64,000 nt of DNA from Paracoccus sp. S3-43. Lineage in GTDB: Bacteria > Pseudomonadota > Alphaproteobacteria > Rhodobacterales > Rhodobacteraceae. The notes below the pieces were generated by a model that saw only the letters and a list, made by a program, of their open reading frames with translations, did no database searches and was not told the origin of the DNA. The DNA is taken from the NCBI RefSeq assembly GCF_029027965.1, contig NZ_CP119082.1, forward strand, positions 1,468,001-1,532,000. The letters run 5' to 3'. The translations under genes and the position numbers were made by a program. Shown piece by piece: positions 39,546 through 54,006 of this stretch (the first letter of the stretch is position 1; every line of letters begins with the position of its first letter).

Positions 39546-40883
39546 ATGGAACCAGTCCACATCATCGGCGCGGGCCTCGCCGGATCCGAGGCCGCCTGGC
39601 AGGTCGCCCGCGCGGGCGTCCCGGTGATCCTGCACGAGATGCGCCCCGCCAAGGGCACCTTCGCCCACAAGACCGGCGATTGCGCGGAAATGGTCTGTTC
39701 CAACAGTTTCCGGTCCGACGACGACGTGATGAACGCGGTCGGACAGCTGCATTGGGAAATGCGCGCGGCGGGCGGCCTGATCATGGCGATGGCCGACCGC
39801 CACCGCCTGCCCGCGGGCGGCGCCCTGGCCGTGGACCGCGACGCCTTTTCCGCCGCCGTGACCCAGGCGTTGCGGGCCGAACCGCTGATCCGGGTCGTGC
39901 CGGGCGAGGTGACGGACCTGCCCTCGGACGGCAACTGGATCGTGGCGACCGGGCCGCTGACCTCGGACAGGCTGGCGCAGGCGATCCGGTCCGTGACGGG
40001 CACCGACTCGCTGGCCTTCTTCGACGCCATCGCCCCCATCGTCCATGCCGAGACCATCGACATGACGGTGGCCTGGGAACAAAGCCGCTATGACAAGGGC
40101 GGGACCGAGGCCGAGCGACGCGCCTATATCAACTGTCCGATGACCCGCGACCAATACGAGGCTTTCATCGACGCCCTGCTGGCCGCCGAAAAGACCGAGT
40201 TCCACGAGGGCGAGACCGCGGGCTATTTCGACGGCTGCCTGCCGATCGAGGTGATGGCGGAACGCGGACGAGAGACATTGCGCCACGGTCCGATGAAACC
40301 TGTGGGGCTGACCAATGCCCACAAGCCCCACGAAAAATCTTATGCAGTGGTTCAACTTCGCCGCGATAACGCTCTGGGAACACTCTATAATATCGTCGGC
40401 TTCCAAACCAAGATGAAATACGGCGCGCAGACCCAGGTGTTCCGCATGATTCCCGGCCTGGAAAACGCCAGCTTCGCCCGTCTGGGGGGCATTCACCGCA
40501 ATTCCTTTCTCAATTCGCCCACGCTGCTGGACGACCGGATGCGGCTGCGCCAGCGTTCCAACCTGCGCTTCGCCGGGCAGGTCACCGGGGTCGAGGGCTA
40601 TGTCGAAAGCGCCGCGATGGGCCTCTTGGCCGGGCGGATGGCGGCGGCGCAGGCGCTTGGGCGCGACCTGCCGCCCCCGGCGCCGACCACCGCCATGGGC
40701 GCCCTGGTCAATCACATCACCGGCGGGGCCGAGGCCAAGACCTTCCAGCCGATGAACGTGAATTTCGGCCTGTTCCCGCCGCTGGATCAGGCGCGGGTCG
40801 GCAGGAAGGGCCGCAAGGACCGCTATCCCGCCTATACGCAGCGCGCCAAGGACGATTTCAGCGCATGGCTGGCGGCGCAGTAA
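39546..40883 (+). CDS. trmFO: Folate-dependent tRNA (m5U54) methyltransferase TrmFO
   Basis: A 445-residue flavoprotein: FAD motif [18 protein letters not shown], the conserved [30 protein letters not shown], and C-terminal [19 protein letters not shown]. It methylates U54 of tRNA using methylene-THF. Length is normal. The last 19 bases overlap the following gluQ gene, so the two are coupled. Confidence 0.96.
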   Translation: MEPVHIIGAGLAGSEAAWQVARAGVPVILHEMRPAKGTFAHKTGDCAEMVCSNSFRSDDDVMNAVGQLHWEMRAAGGLIMAMADRHRLPAGGALAVDRDAFSAAVTQALRAEPLIRVVPGEVTDLPSDGNWIVATGPLTSDRLAQAIRSVTGTDSLAFFDAIAPIVHAETIDMTVAWEQSRYDKGGTEAERRAYINCPMTRDQYEAFIDALLAAEKTEFHEGETAGYFDGCLPIEVMAERGRETLRHGPMKPVGLTNAHKPHEKSYAVVQLRRDNALGTLYNIVGFQTKMKYGAQTQVFRMIPGLENASFARLGGIHRNSFLNSPTLLDDRMRLRQRSNLRFAGQVTGVEGYVESAAMGLLAGRMAAAQALGRDLPPPAPTTAMGALVNHITGGAEAKTFQPMNVNFGLFPPLDQARVGRKGRKDRYPAYTQRAKDDFSAWLAAQ

Positions 40884-41710
40884 CCCGCTTCGCGCCCTCG
40901 CCCACCGGGCTGCTGCATCTGGGCCATGCCTATGCCGCGCTTGTGGCCGCAAGCCTGGCCGATCCCGGCCGCTTCTTGTTGCGGATCGAGGATATCGACC
41001 GCGACCGCTGCCGTCATGAATACGAGGCGGCGATTTACGAGGATCTGGCCTGGCTGGGGTTGACATGGCCGCAACCGGTGATGCGTCAGTCCGACCGCAT
41101 GGCGGCCTATCACGAGGCGCTGGCGCGGCTGTCGCCGCTGACCTATCCCTGCCGCTGCCGCCGGGGCGACATCCGCGCCGCGCTGTTGGCCCCTCAGGAA
41201 GGCGCCCTGCCCGCCGGGCCGGACGGGATGGTCTATCCCGGCACTTGCCGGGGCCGCAGCATGGCCGATGCCGGGCCGGATGACGTGATCCGGCTGGATG
41301 TGGCGCGGGCCTTCGACGCCCTGGGCATCGACCGGGTGTCCTTTCGTGATCAGGCGATCATGCCGGGCCAGGACCATGTGCTGACCCGCGATCAGTTCCA
41401 GGACGGGATCGGCGACGTGATCCTGTCGCGGCGCGGCATGGGAACGTCCTATCATCTGGCGGTGGTCGTCGACGATGCGGCGCAGGGAATCACGCTGGTC
41501 ACGCGCGGAAAAGATCTTTTCGATTCAACCCATATCCACGTTCTTCTTCAGAAACTTCTGGACCTGCCGACGCCGCTCTATCACCACCACCGCCTGATCC
41601 GGGACGACGCAGGCAAGCGGCTGGCCAAACGCGACGACGCCCGCGCGATCCGCCATTTCCGCGACGAAGGCGCCACGCCGCAGGACATTCGCCGGCTTGT
41701 CGGTTTCTAG
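40865..41710 (+). CDS. gluQ: Glutamyl-queuosine tRNA(Asp) synthetase
   Basis: A 281-residue paralogue of glutamyl-tRNA synthetase without an anticodon-binding domain. The HIGH-type motif is in [19 protein letters not shown]. The zinc site uses YPCRCRRGD and GTCR, and the KMSKS-like loop is [13 protein letters not shown]. This composition is that of GluQ-RS, which attaches glutamate to queuosine-34 of tRNA-Asp. It overlaps trmFO upstream and converges with hisI by four bases. Confidence 0.93.
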   Translation: MAGGAVTRFAPSPTGLLHLGHAYAALVAASLADPGRFLLRIEDIDRDRCRHEYEAAIYEDLAWLGLTWPQPVMRQSDRMAAYHEALARLSPLTYPCRCRRGDIRAALLAPQEGALPAGPDGMVYPGTCRGRSMADAGPDDVIRLDVARAFDALGIDRVSFRDQAIMPGQDHVLTRDQFQDGIGDVILSRRGMGTSYHLAVVVDDAAQGITLVTRGKDLFDSTHIHVLLQKLLDLPTPLYHHHRLIRDDAGKRLAKRDDARAIRHFRDEGATPQDIRRLVGF

Positions 41711-42063
41711 GCCATCGGCGCCATGATCTCGACCTCGGCCCCGTCGCGGATCGCGGTATAGAAGCAGCTTCGCCGGTTGGTGTGGCAGGCCGGGCCGGTC
41801 TGGCGCACCAGCACCAGCAGGCAATCCCGGTCGCAATCGACGCGCAGTTCCACCAGTTCCTGCACATGGCCCGAGCTTTGGCCCTTGACCCAGAACGCCC
41901 GCCGCGACCGCGACCAATAGGTGACGCGCCCGGTCTGCAACGTCCGCGCCACGCTTTCGGCATTCATCCAAGCCATCATCAGGATCTCGCCGCTGTCGGG
42001 ATCCTGGGCGATGGCGGGAATCAGCCCGTGCGAGTCGTATTTCAGGCCGGCGGGATCGAACAT
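41707..42063 (-). CDS. hisI: Phosphoribosyl-AMP cyclohydrolase
   Basis: A 118-residue single-domain enzyme of histidine biosynthesis. Motifs are MMAWMNAESVARTLQTGRVT, DCDRDCLLVLVRQTGPACH and RRSCFY, giving the zinc/magnesium-binding Cys and Asp residues. No HisE domain is fused. No other his gene is in the window. The gene is divergent to the scaffold-like gene. Confidence 0.95.
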   Translation of the reverse strand: MFDPAGLKYDSHGLIPAIAQDPDSGEILMMAWMNAESVARTLQTGRVTYWSRSRRAFWVKGQSSGHVQELVELRVDCDRDCLLVLVRQTGPACHTNRRSCFYTAIRDGAEVEIMAPMA

Positions 42064-42124
42064 CGGGTTTCCTTTCGCACTCGTCGTTCCTATCTAGGCG
42101 CAAGGCAGCCCATGGGAAAGACCG

Positions 42125-42562
42125 ATGGCCGACAGCGACCTGATGCAGCTTTATTCCCGCCGGATCCTGGCGCTGACCACGGCCATTCCGCATCTGGGCA
42201 CCCTGCCCGACTTCGACGGCAAGGCCATGCGCCGGTCGCCGCAATGCGGATCCTCGGTCACCGCCTATGTCGCGATGGAGGGCGACCGGATCGCCGATTT
42301 CCGGCAAGAGGTGCGGGCCTGCGCCTTGGGCCAGGCCTCGGCCTCGGTCCTGGGACAGGCGGTCATCGGCCGCAGCAGAACGGAACTGGCCGCCACCCGC
42401 GACGCGTTGCGCGCGATGCTGACGGCGGCGGGCGATCCCCCGGCCGCGCCCTTCGCCGATTTGGAAGCCCTGCTGCCCGCCCGAGACTATCCCAACCGCC
42501 ATGCCTCGATCCTGCTGGCCTGGGACGCGGTTCTGGCAGCGATCGACCAGGCCCAGGCATGA
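42125..42562 (+). CDS. Iron-sulfur cluster scaffold-like (NifU/IscU-type) protein
   Basis: A 145-residue protein of the NifU-N fold: RRSPQCGSSVTAYVAMEGD has the first conserved Cys and VRACALGQASASVLGQAVIG the second. A third Cys, usual in true IscU, is missing, so it is more likely a NifU-like scaffold relative conserved in Rhodobacterales. Cytoplasmic. A bidirectional-looking hairpin follows the stop. Confidence 0.8.
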   Translation: MADSDLMQLYSRRILALTTAIPHLGTLPDFDGKAMRRSPQCGSSVTAYVAMEGDRIADFRQEVRACALGQASASVLGQAVIGRSRTELAATRDALRAMLTAAGDPPAAPFADLEALLPARDYPNRHASILLAWDAVLAAIDQAQA

Positions 42563-42589
42563 AAAAGCCGGTCCTGTGACAGGACCGGC
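42562..42589 (-). terminator. Rho-independent terminator of the 31-residue membrane peptide gene
   Basis: A perfect 10-bp stem (GCCGGTCCTG/CAGGACCGGC, loop of three) is followed on the minus strand by TTTTT. There is no T run on the plus side. It therefore terminates minus-strand transcription coming from the small gene at 42.7 kb, though it may also help end the convergent scaffold gene. Confidence 0.85.
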
Positions 42590-42655
42590 AGTTGCGCGTG
42601 CTGGAAAGGTGACGGTCGCACAGGCAGGCGCCGTCCTCGCAACGCGGGGCAGAGA

Positions 42656-42751
42656 TCAAGCTTGCAGGATCGCGGGCAGCCACAGCACGATGACGGTGGT
42701 CACGGTCAGGGCGGTGACGCCAAGAAGATCGCAGATGAATTCGCGGGACAT
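42656..42751 (-). CDS. 31-residue single-span membrane peptide
   Basis: A very short gene: it starts MSREFICDLLG and continues with a hydrophobic span (VTALTVTTVIVLWLPAIL) to a stop after QA. The ATG is preceded by GGAG at a 6-base distance. The stop is followed 66 bases later by a strong terminator in the same orientation, so the unit looks like a real monocistronic gene. The predicted topology is a single inner-membrane helix. No family is recognised. Confidence 0.6.
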   Translation of the reverse strand: MSREFICDLLGVTALTVTTVIVLWLPAILQA

Positions 42752-42821
42752 AAGCAACTCCTATCAGTTGCTCCTTTGTTCTCATTTCCACGGCGATTCG
42801 TAAAGAACATTTTAAGAACTT

Positions 42822-47901
<5,080 letters not shown>

Positions 47902-47954
47902 CTATGTAAGCCCCGATTCGTGTATTCGCTGCGATCAACCATCGACCCATAAGG

Positions 47955-47969
47955 TTAATATGGTGTTAC
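47955..47969. promoter_or_regulatory. Candidate CtrA-binding site upstream of ctrA
   Basis: The sequence TTAA-N7-TTAC matches the CtrA consensus TTAA-N7-TTAA at 7 of 8 positions. It lies 54 bases upstream of the ctrA start, in the intergenic region to sciP, where autoregulation would be expected. Confidence 0.45.
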
Positions 47970-47997
47970 CATGATCTATTGATTGATCCTGCGCAAC

Positions 47998-48273
47998 TTA
48001 TGGTTGCCGGAATCTCTGAATCGAGGTGACTTTCAGGGCGGCCGGGCCATGATCCTGCACCGCCTTGATCCAGCCGTCGAACTCCTCCTCGGACAGGCCA
48101 TAGCGGCGCAGGGCTTCGTCCTTGGTGATCAGGCCGTGGATCACGGCGTTGACCACGGTTTCCTTGCGGCTGGCCACCCATCGCGTCGTGTCGGGCGGCA
48201 GGTCGGCCAGGGTCAGGATCCTGCCGTCGGGCAGGATTACGGTGCGAGGTGCGTCGGTTTTTTTCAAGAACAT
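47998..48273 (-). CDS. sciP: CtrA inhibitor SciP (DUF1153)
   Basis: A 91-residue protein: RTVILPDGRILTLADLPPDT followed by TRWVASRKETVVNAVIHGLI and a Trp-helical C-terminus (LSEEEFDGWIKAVQDHG). This is the DUF1153/SciP family, whose founding member in Caulobacter binds CtrA and blocks its transcriptional activity. It starts at MFLKKTDAP; a longer frame adds 10 residues. Adjacent to ctrA. A transposable element sits 60 bases upstream of its start, within reach of its promoter. Confidence 0.92.
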   Translation of the reverse strand: MFLKKTDAPRTVILPDGRILTLADLPPDTTRWVASRKETVVNAVIHGLITKDEALRRYGLSEEEFDGWIKAVQDHGPAALKVTSIQRFRQP

Positions 48274-48333
48274 CCCACCTGTCCTATGTCGCGTTCCAGG
48301 CAACTTGGCCCAAATCCCCTAAGGCCAGGTTTA

Positions 48334-49184
48334 GGTCATGTTGACAAATGGCGGAGCCAGATGCGGATCGAGGTGATGTCGATGAAGCCCAGGAAGCTCT
48401 CTGCGGTTTTGTCGTAGCGGGTGGCGACGCGGCGGGCATTCTTGAGCTTGTTGAAGCAGCGCTCGACGAGGTTGCGCAGCCGGTAAAGGGTTCGGTCCAC
48501 GGCCACGCGCAGCTTGCGGGACTTTCGCATCGGGATCACCGGCACGACGTTGCGCGCCTCCATGGTTTCTCGAACCCTGTCAGAGTCATAGCCGCGATCC
48601 GCCAGCAGGACGGAGGGCTCTGGCAGGTTGTCGTCCATGATGAGGTCAAAGCCCAGATAGTCCGATGTCTGGCCCGGCGTGATGTCCGACCTCATGGGCA
48701 GGCCTGCGCCATTGACGCGGAGGTGGATCTTTGTCGTGAAGCCACCTCGCGAACGGCCAAAACCCTGTCGCGGAGTCCCCCTTTAGCGCCCGCTGCCTGA
48801 TGATGGGCGCGGACCACGGTGCTGTCGATCATCTGCAAGGCCGCTGGAACCACCCCGCTCTCGTTCAGGGCCTCCAGTATCCCTTCCCACAGCCCGGCCA
48901 GGGTCCAGCGCCGGAACTGGCGGTAGACCGACGACCACTTGCCGAACTCTTCCGGCAGGTCACGCCACGGCGAACCTGTGCGGGCTATCCAGAAAATCCC
49001 ATCCAGAACAAGACGATGGTTCATGGGTTTGCGCCCGTTCGGTGCGCGGACGGCCAGAATGAAGCGTTCGTGAAACGCCCATTCCTCGTCAGACATCAGG
49101 TCTCGTGCCAAGCTGGTCTCCATCGCAGATACCAGCTTGAATCACGTTCAGCACGTCCTGTGAATCCCTTTTGTCAACACGGCC
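48334..49184 (-). mobile_element. Complete IS5-family (IS427-like) insertion sequence, 851 bp
   Basis: The element is bounded by imperfect inverted repeats. The left end is GGTCATGTTGACAAATGGC, and the right end, read inward, is GGCCGTGTTGACAAAAGGG. They match at most positions, including a core TGTTGACAAA. TA flanks both ends (48332-48333 and 49185-49186), a likely target duplication. It encodes a two-frame transposase. It separates sciP from mnmA without breaking either reading frame. Confidence 0.85.
48336..49123 (-). CDS. IS5-family transposase, two reading frames joined by frameshift
   Basis: The upstream frame (49123 to 48692) starts METSLARDLMSDEEWAFHER and covers the N-terminal DUF4096-like part, including GIFWIARTGSPWRDLPEEFG and the first catalytic Asp (MIDSTVVRAHHQ). 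The downstream frame (to 48336) holds the rest of the DDE domain (LLADRGYDSDRVRETM, NLVERCFNKLKNARRVATRY). They join by a -1 shift near 48780 at AAAGGGGGA, after which GFGRSRGGFTTKIHLRVNG reads on. This is the usual arrangement for the IS427 group. The stop codon lies inside the terminal repeat. Confidence 0.88.
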
Positions 49185-49272
49185 TAGCGTGACAGGTTTT
49201 TCCGGGGCTGGCCGCTTGAGAATAGGCGGCATTTGCCTATATTTCGATGCAATCTTTATCCTTGGACCTGCC

Positions 49273-50439
49273 ATGACCCTTCATCACCGCGCCACGGCGG
49301 GCGCGCCTTCGTTGAACAGCCTGGGCTTTGCCAAGCCGCCCGCGCAGACCCGCGTGGTGGTGGCGATGTCGGGCGGCGTGGACAGTTCGGTCGTCGCCGC
49401 CAAGCTGAAATCCGAGGGCTATGACGTGATCGGCGTCACCTTGCAGCTTTACGACCACGGCGCCGCGCTTGCCAAGAAGGGTGCCTGTTGCGCCGGACAG
49501 GACATCCATGACGCCCGGCGGGTCGCCGAGCGCATGGGCTTTCCGCATTACGTCCTTGATTACGAAAACAAGTTCCGCGAATCGGTGATCGACGAATTCG
49601 CCGATGCTTATCTGGCGGGCGCGACTCCGGTGCCCTGCATCCGCTGCAACGAACGGGTCAAGTTCCGCGACCTGCTGGAGACCGCGCGCGACCTGGACGC
49701 CGACTGCATGGCGACCGGCCACTATATCCAGCGCAAGGACGGCGTTGCGCGGGCCGAGTTGCATATGGCGGCCGATCCGAATCGCGATCAAAGCTATTTC
49801 CTGTTCTCGACCACGCAGGAACAGCTTGATTTCCTGCGCTTTCCCTTGGGCCATCTGGCCAGCAAGGCGGAAACCCGCGCCCTGGCCGCGGAATACGGGC
49901 TGGCGGTGGCGGACAAGCCGGACAGCCAGGACATCTGCTTCGTGCCGAACGGCAACTATGCCGCCGTGATCGAAAAGCTGCGCCCGAACGCCGCCGAACC
50001 GGGCGAGATCGCGGACATGGAGGGCAACATCCTGGGCCAGCACCGGGGTGTGATTCATTACACCATCGGCCAACGGCGCGGGCTGGGAATCGGCGGCTTG
50101 GGCGATCCGCTGTATGTCGTGCGGCTGGACCCGGAGGCGCGCCGCGTCGTCGTCGGCCCGAAATCGGCGCTTGCCACCACGGTCGTCCCGATCAGCGAGG
50201 TCAACTGGCTGGGCGATCAGCCCTTCGCCGGCGAGATCCCGGTGATGGTCCGCATCCGCTCCACCCGGCCGCCGCGCCCCGCGATCCTTCGCCCCATCGA
50301 CGCCACCCGCGCCGAGGTCGAGCTTCTGGACCCCGAGGAAGGCGTCAGCCCCGGCCAGGCCTGCGTCTTCTACGCCCCCGACAGCACCCGCGTGCTGGGC
50401 GGCGGCTGGATCACGCTGCGGCGTCGGAAAGCTGCCTGA
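49273..50439 (+). CDS. mnmA: tRNA-specific 2-thiouridylase MnmA
   Basis: A 388-residue ATP-pyrophosphatase that thiolates U34 of tRNA. The PP loop is in [18 protein letters not shown], the catalytic cysteines are in [13 protein letters not shown] and [10 protein letters not shown], and the tRNA-contact [12 protein letters not shown] is present. The start MTLHHRA was chosen; the frame is open further upstream to the IS. Its 3' end overlaps sufE by 29 bases on the opposite strand. Confidence 0.95.
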   Translation: MTLHHRATAGAPSLNSLGFAKPPAQTRVVVAMSGGVDSSVVAAKLKSEGYDVIGVTLQLYDHGAALAKKGACCAGQDIHDARRVAERMGFPHYVLDYENKFRESVIDEFADAYLAGATPVPCIRCNERVKFRDLLETARDLDADCMATGHYIQRKDGVARAELHMAADPNRDQSYFLFSTTQEQLDFLRFPLGHLASKAETRALAAEYGLAVADKPDSQDICFVPNGNYAAVIEKLRPNAAEPGEIADMEGNILGQHRGVIHYTIGQRRGLGIGGLGDPLYVVRLDPEARRVVVGPKSALATTVVPISEVNWLGDQPFAGEIPVMVRIRSTRPPRPAILRPIDATRAEVELLDPEEGVSPGQACVFYAPDSTRVLGGGWITLRRRKAA

Positions 50440-50821
50440 TCCGCTGCACCATCGCCCGCAGCCCGTTCGAGCGTTGCGAGGACAGGTGTTCGTCCAGGCC
50501 CAGCCGCGCCAGTTCGGCCTGGGCGTCGATCTTGCCGACCTCGGCCACCGGCACGCCGGAATACAGCGCGTGCAGCACCGCGATCAGCCCGCGCACGATC
50601 ATCGCGTCGCTGTCGCCCTGGAAGTCGAAGCGGCCGTTCTCGATCATCGGCATGATCCAGACCTGGCTGGCGCAACCCTCGACCTTGGTGGCCGGCACTT
50701 GCAGCGCCGGGTCCATGGGCGGCATCGCGCGGCCAAGCTCGATCACATGGCGATAGCGTTCCTCCCAGTCGTCGAGGAAGTCGAAGGTGTCGGCGATGTC
50801 TTCGAAGGCTTGGGTTGCCAT
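50411..50821 (-). CDS. sufE: Cysteine desulfuration protein SufE
   Basis: A 136-residue SufE. The active-site Cys is in [17 protein letters not shown], with the helical [20 protein letters not shown] and [18 protein letters not shown] at the end. It accepts sulfur from SufS for Fe-S assembly. No suf cluster is nearby. MATQAFEDI was chosen as start. It converges with mnmA, overlapping it. Confidence 0.93.
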   Translation of the reverse strand: MATQAFEDIADTFDFLDDWEERYRHVIELGRAMPPMDPALQVPATKVEGCASQVWIMPMIENGRFDFQGDSDAMIVRGLIAVLHALYSGVPVAEVGKIDAQAELARLGLDEHLSSQRSNGLRAMVQRIRQLSDAAA

Positions 50822-50931
50822 GGCGCGGTCCTTTTGCCTGTGGTTAGCGCGCCGGGGCGGCAAGGTCAAAGTGCCTTTATCCGCGCGCGGATTTCGCCTA
50901 ACACGGGCCGAAACGCCCAAGGGATGGTGAC

Positions 50932-51423
50932 ATGAGCAAACTGACCGCGCCGTTGTTGATCGCCACGATGGTCCTTGTCGGCTGCGGACGGCTTGGCGAC
51001 AGCCGCTGGAACCCGCTGTCCTGGGGATCCGCCCCCACCCGGACGCTGGAGCCCGAGGGCGGCTATGCCCGGATCTCGGACACCCGCCCCGCCATTCCCC
51101 AGATCACCGCCGCCCGCTGGGAGCCGCTGAACGAAGGCCGCTTGCTGGTCGTGACCGGTTTCGCGCCGATGCGCGGCTATTCCTCGGTCGCGCTTGTGAC
51201 GGCGCGCCCGCAACCGGGCGACCGGCTTGCGCCCGATGCGGACGGGGTGCTGCGCCTGCGGCTGGTGGGCGTCCCACCCGCGCCCGGCAGCGCCGCCGCC
51301 CTGCCCGCCCGCCCCGGCGTCGATGACATCACGGCGGCGATGGCGATTTCGTCGGTGCAACTGTCGCGGATCGTGGCGGTCGAGATCACGAGTGGCAGCA
51401 ACGTGGTGACGCTGCGGCGATGA
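50932..51423 (+). CDS. Lipoprotein of unknown function
   Basis: A 163-residue protein with a lipobox (LIATMVLVGCG, Cys18). The mature part is Pro- and Ala-rich with a central beta-like segment (NEGRLLVVTGFAPMRGYSSV) and resembles a hypothetical lipoprotein family common in Rhodobacteraceae. No function is known. It is the last intact core-type gene before the accessory region that begins at 51.4 kb. Confidence 0.75.
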   Translation: MSKLTAPLLIATMVLVGCGRLGDSRWNPLSWGSAPTRTLEPEGGYARISDTRPAIPQITAARWEPLNEGRLLVVTGFAPMRGYSSVALVTARPQPGDRLAPDADGVLRLRLVGVPPAPGSAAALPARPGVDDITAAMAISSVQLSRIVAVEITSGSNVVTLRR

Positions 51424-51611
51424 GATGCGCCGCCCCGGCGACGATGGCAATGCTGTGCCAGCCCCGCAGAGGGCCCGCCTGTGGGCAGGCCTGCCGTAAT
51501 CCCCTGAAAACGCTCTGCCTAAGGTCTACGATAGGCCCCGATTGGAGACCAGATCGATCCGTTCCCGGAAGCATAGGAGCATGATCTTGCCAGCCTGACG
51601 CCCGACCTCCG

Positions 51612-51944
51612 AGGCCGCTGGGGGCGTTTTGCATGAACCGGGATCCGTGCGCCCCGCGCATGAGCTGCTGTCAGCGCCTCCGTCAGCGCCTTTGACGGCC
51701 GTTCGTGCGGATCGCGCCAGGCAGGCAGGATCACGGTGTCGGCTTCATCGAGAAGGCTGAGATCGTGTTCCACATCGATGTTGAAGCCCGACATCGTGCG
51801 CACCGGCCCCGTCCGCTCGCCGCAGATAAGCAGTGGGTAGCGCGGCGCTCCAAGCTTCAGCAGGTCATCCCCGAACACGATGCAGGGTACGGACAGATGG
51901 AAGGGGCTGAGCCCCTCGAAGGCGATGACGGCGATGGTGTGCAT
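51612..51944 (-). pseudogene. GlxA-type (DJ-1/AraC) regulator, N-terminal fragment
   Basis: The first 110 or so residues match the DJ-1/PfpI-like sensor domain of GlxA transcription regulators: HTIAVIAFEGLSPFHLSVPC, YPLLICGERTGPVRTMSGFN, and ADTVILPAWRDPHERPSKAL. After AARGARI the similarity stops where VGLCLGAF would be expected, and the AraC DNA-binding domain is absent. It is therefore a truncated relic. It lies back to back with an isochorismatase relic, a common regulator-target arrangement in intact genomes. Confidence 0.75.
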
Positions 51945-52071
51945 CGGGCTGGCGCTCCTGGTCAGACAAGATTGGCCAGAACCTGTCATATATTGTCATT
52001 CAGGCCACTTTCGCCATGCGGCGCTTTTCGTTTTTTGGCGCCGTTGCCAAACAATGCGAAAGGAGCATCGA

Positions 52072-52389
52072 ATGACACAGCATCCAACGATCCGCGCACT
52101 TTCCGGCGCGAGTGCACCGCAGAGCCTTGATCCGTGCAGAACCGCCGTTCTCGCGATCGATTTCCAGAACGAATATTTCACCGGCAGGATGCCGATCCCG
52201 GATGGCGAGAAGGCGCTGGCAAACGCCAAGCGGCTGATCGAGCGCGCCGATGAGAGCGGCATGAAGGTGTATCATGTCCACGGCGTCGTGCTCGAGATCG
52301 GGAGCATCTGGATAGGTCAACGCGCTGACCACGTGCCTGGCCTCCCATCCAAAAAGGGCGATCCAGTCTCGGCCGGATCGAATCCCTGA
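52072..52389 (+). pseudogene. Isochorismatase-family cysteine hydrolase, truncated
   Basis: About 75 residues of an isochorismatase-like hydrolase remain, including the catalytic Asp region CRTAVLAIDFQNEYFTGRM and NAKRLIERADESGMKVYHVH. After HGVVL the sequence becomes unrelated and runs to a stop 31 codons later, so the catalytic Lys and Cys regions are missing. The start has a good ribosome-binding site (AAGGAG), showing that the 5' end is original and the 3' end was lost by recombination. Confidence 0.75.
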
Positions 52390-52429
52390 AAGGAAAACCA
52401 TGTGTAAGCGGCGGCTGCTTCCCCCATTG

Positions 52430-52920
52430 TTTGGCTGGGGCGGTGCTGCGAAGACCTTTTCATCGGCTGATCTCGCCCGCAAGGGCTTCTCGGTTCGCGC
52501 GTGGAACCGCACAGCGGAAAAGGCGCAGGCCCTCGAAACCGATGGCATCCAGGCTTTCGATACACCGGCCGATGCGGCCCGCGACGCCGACATCATCGTG
52601 ACCATGCTCAAGGATGGCCCCGCCGTCACCGAAGCAGTTGCCGCTGCGCTGCCCGGTCTTCGGAAAGGGGTTATCTGGTTGCAGCTCTCGACCGTGGGCG
52701 ATGAGGCGACAGACAAGCTCGCCGCGTTCGCCGAAGAAAATGGCATCGTTTTCTACGATGCTCCCGTTCAGGGAACACGCCAACCGGCCGAGCAAGGCAA
52801 GCTGGTCATTCTCGCCGCCGGCCCCGAGGACAAGCGCGAGGTTGCCCAATCCGTTTTCGACGCCATCGGGCAGCGCACGCTTTGGGTATCGGACAAACCG
52901 GGCGCGAGCAGCCGGCGCAA
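52430..52920 (+). pseudogene. Beta-hydroxyacid dehydrogenase-family fragment
   Basis: Residues from the middle of a 3-hydroxyisobutyrate-dehydrogenase-like protein are readable: GFSVRAWNRTAEKAQALETD, DADIIVTMLKDGPAVTEAVA, IVFYDAPVQGTRQPAEQGKL and LWVSDKPGASSR. The N-terminal glycine-rich NAD motif is replaced by unrelated residues (WGGAAKTFSSADLARK) and the C-terminal half is missing, running into the bioB 3' end. It is a relic with both ends cut. Confidence 0.75.
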
Positions 52921-53019
52921 GCTATCGAGTTTTCGCCTTGGAAGCGGGAGAACGACCTGCCAGTTCAGCGCGAGAATACGGACTCGCCATGTCGAGTGCC
53001 ATGCTGGTTGCTCTCGTGC

Positions 53020-54006
53020 TCAGGAAGCAGACTCAGACATGCAGATACGCTCCGGTTCGCCGATCGCCGCGAACAGTTCGGCATCCTCGCCGATGCCGGC
53101 GTTGGATGTGGTCAGCAGCGTGTCGCCGTAGAAGACCGAATTAGCGCCAGCCACGAGACAAAGAACCTGCGCCTCGCGGTTGAGAGCGGAGCGTCCTGCC
53201 GATAGGCGCAGGGTCGAGGCCGGCATCACGAGACGAGCCGTCGCCACCATCCGCACCAGGTCCAGCGAATCAATGCGTGGCCGATTGGCGAGCGGCGTGC
53301 CTTCGACAGGGACCAGCGCATTGATCGGCACGCTTTCGGGATGCGGGTCCATTCCGGCCAGAACCTGCAGCATGGAAGCCCGATCCCGGACGGTCTCGCC
53401 CATGCCGATGATGCCGCCACAGCACAGGTCAATGCCGAACGATCGCACCGTTGCGAGCGTGTCCAGTCGGTCCTCATAGGTGCGGGTGGTGATGATCCGC
53501 CCGTAGAACTCCGGGCTGGTATCGAGGTTATGGTTATAGGCAGTTAGGCCGGCGGCTGCGAGGCGTTCGGCCTGATGCGGTTTCAGCATGCCGAGCGTGA
53601 CGCAGGCTTCCATGTCGAGGGCGCGAACGCCCTCGACCATCTCGATCACCGCATCGAACTCCCCGCCGTCGCGCACCTGACGCCATGCCGCACCCATGCA
53701 GAAGCGTTCGGCCCCCGCCGCCTTGGCGGTCGCCGCCATTGCGATAACCTTTGCCGGGTCCATCAGCCTGTCGCGGGTCAGATCGACCTCGCGATGATGC
53801 GCCGACTGCGGGCAATAGGCACAATTCTCCGGGCACCCCCCGGTCTTGATGGAAAGCAGGCTCGCCTTCTGCACCTTATTCGGGTCGTGGTGCTGGCAGT
53901 GGACGGCATTGGCCCGTCCCACCAGCTCAAGCAACGGCAGTTCGTGGATCGCGACGATCTGGTCGATCGTCCAATCGTGCCGGATTCCCCCCTCGGCGGC
54001 AATCAT
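53020..54006 (-). CDS. bioB: Biotin synthase BioB
   Basis: A 328-residue radical SAM enzyme that inserts sulfur into dethiobiotin. The SAM cluster cysteines are in [18 protein letters not shown]. Other conserved segments are [37 protein letters not shown] and [16 protein letters not shown]. It is full length. It overlaps bioY by four bases, so both come from one transcript under the BioR-type operator. The rest of the biotin pathway is not in the window. Flanking relics suggest that the pair was acquired. Confidence 0.95.
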   Translation of the reverse strand: MIAAEGGIRHDWTIDQIVAIHELPLLELVGRANAVHCQHHDPNKVQKASLLSIKTGGCPENCAYCPQSAHHREVDLTRDRLMDPAKVIAMAATAKAAGAERFCMGAAWRQVRDGGEFDAVIEMVEGVRALDMEACVTLGMLKPHQAERLAAAGLTAYNHNLDTSPEFYGRIITTRTYEDRLDTLATVRSFGIDLCCGGIIGMGETVRDRASMLQVLAGMDPHPESVPINALVPVEGTPLANRPRIDSLDLVRMVATARLVMPASTLRLSAGRSALNREAQVLCLVAGANSVFYGDTLLTTSNAGIGEDAELFAAIGEPERICMSESAS

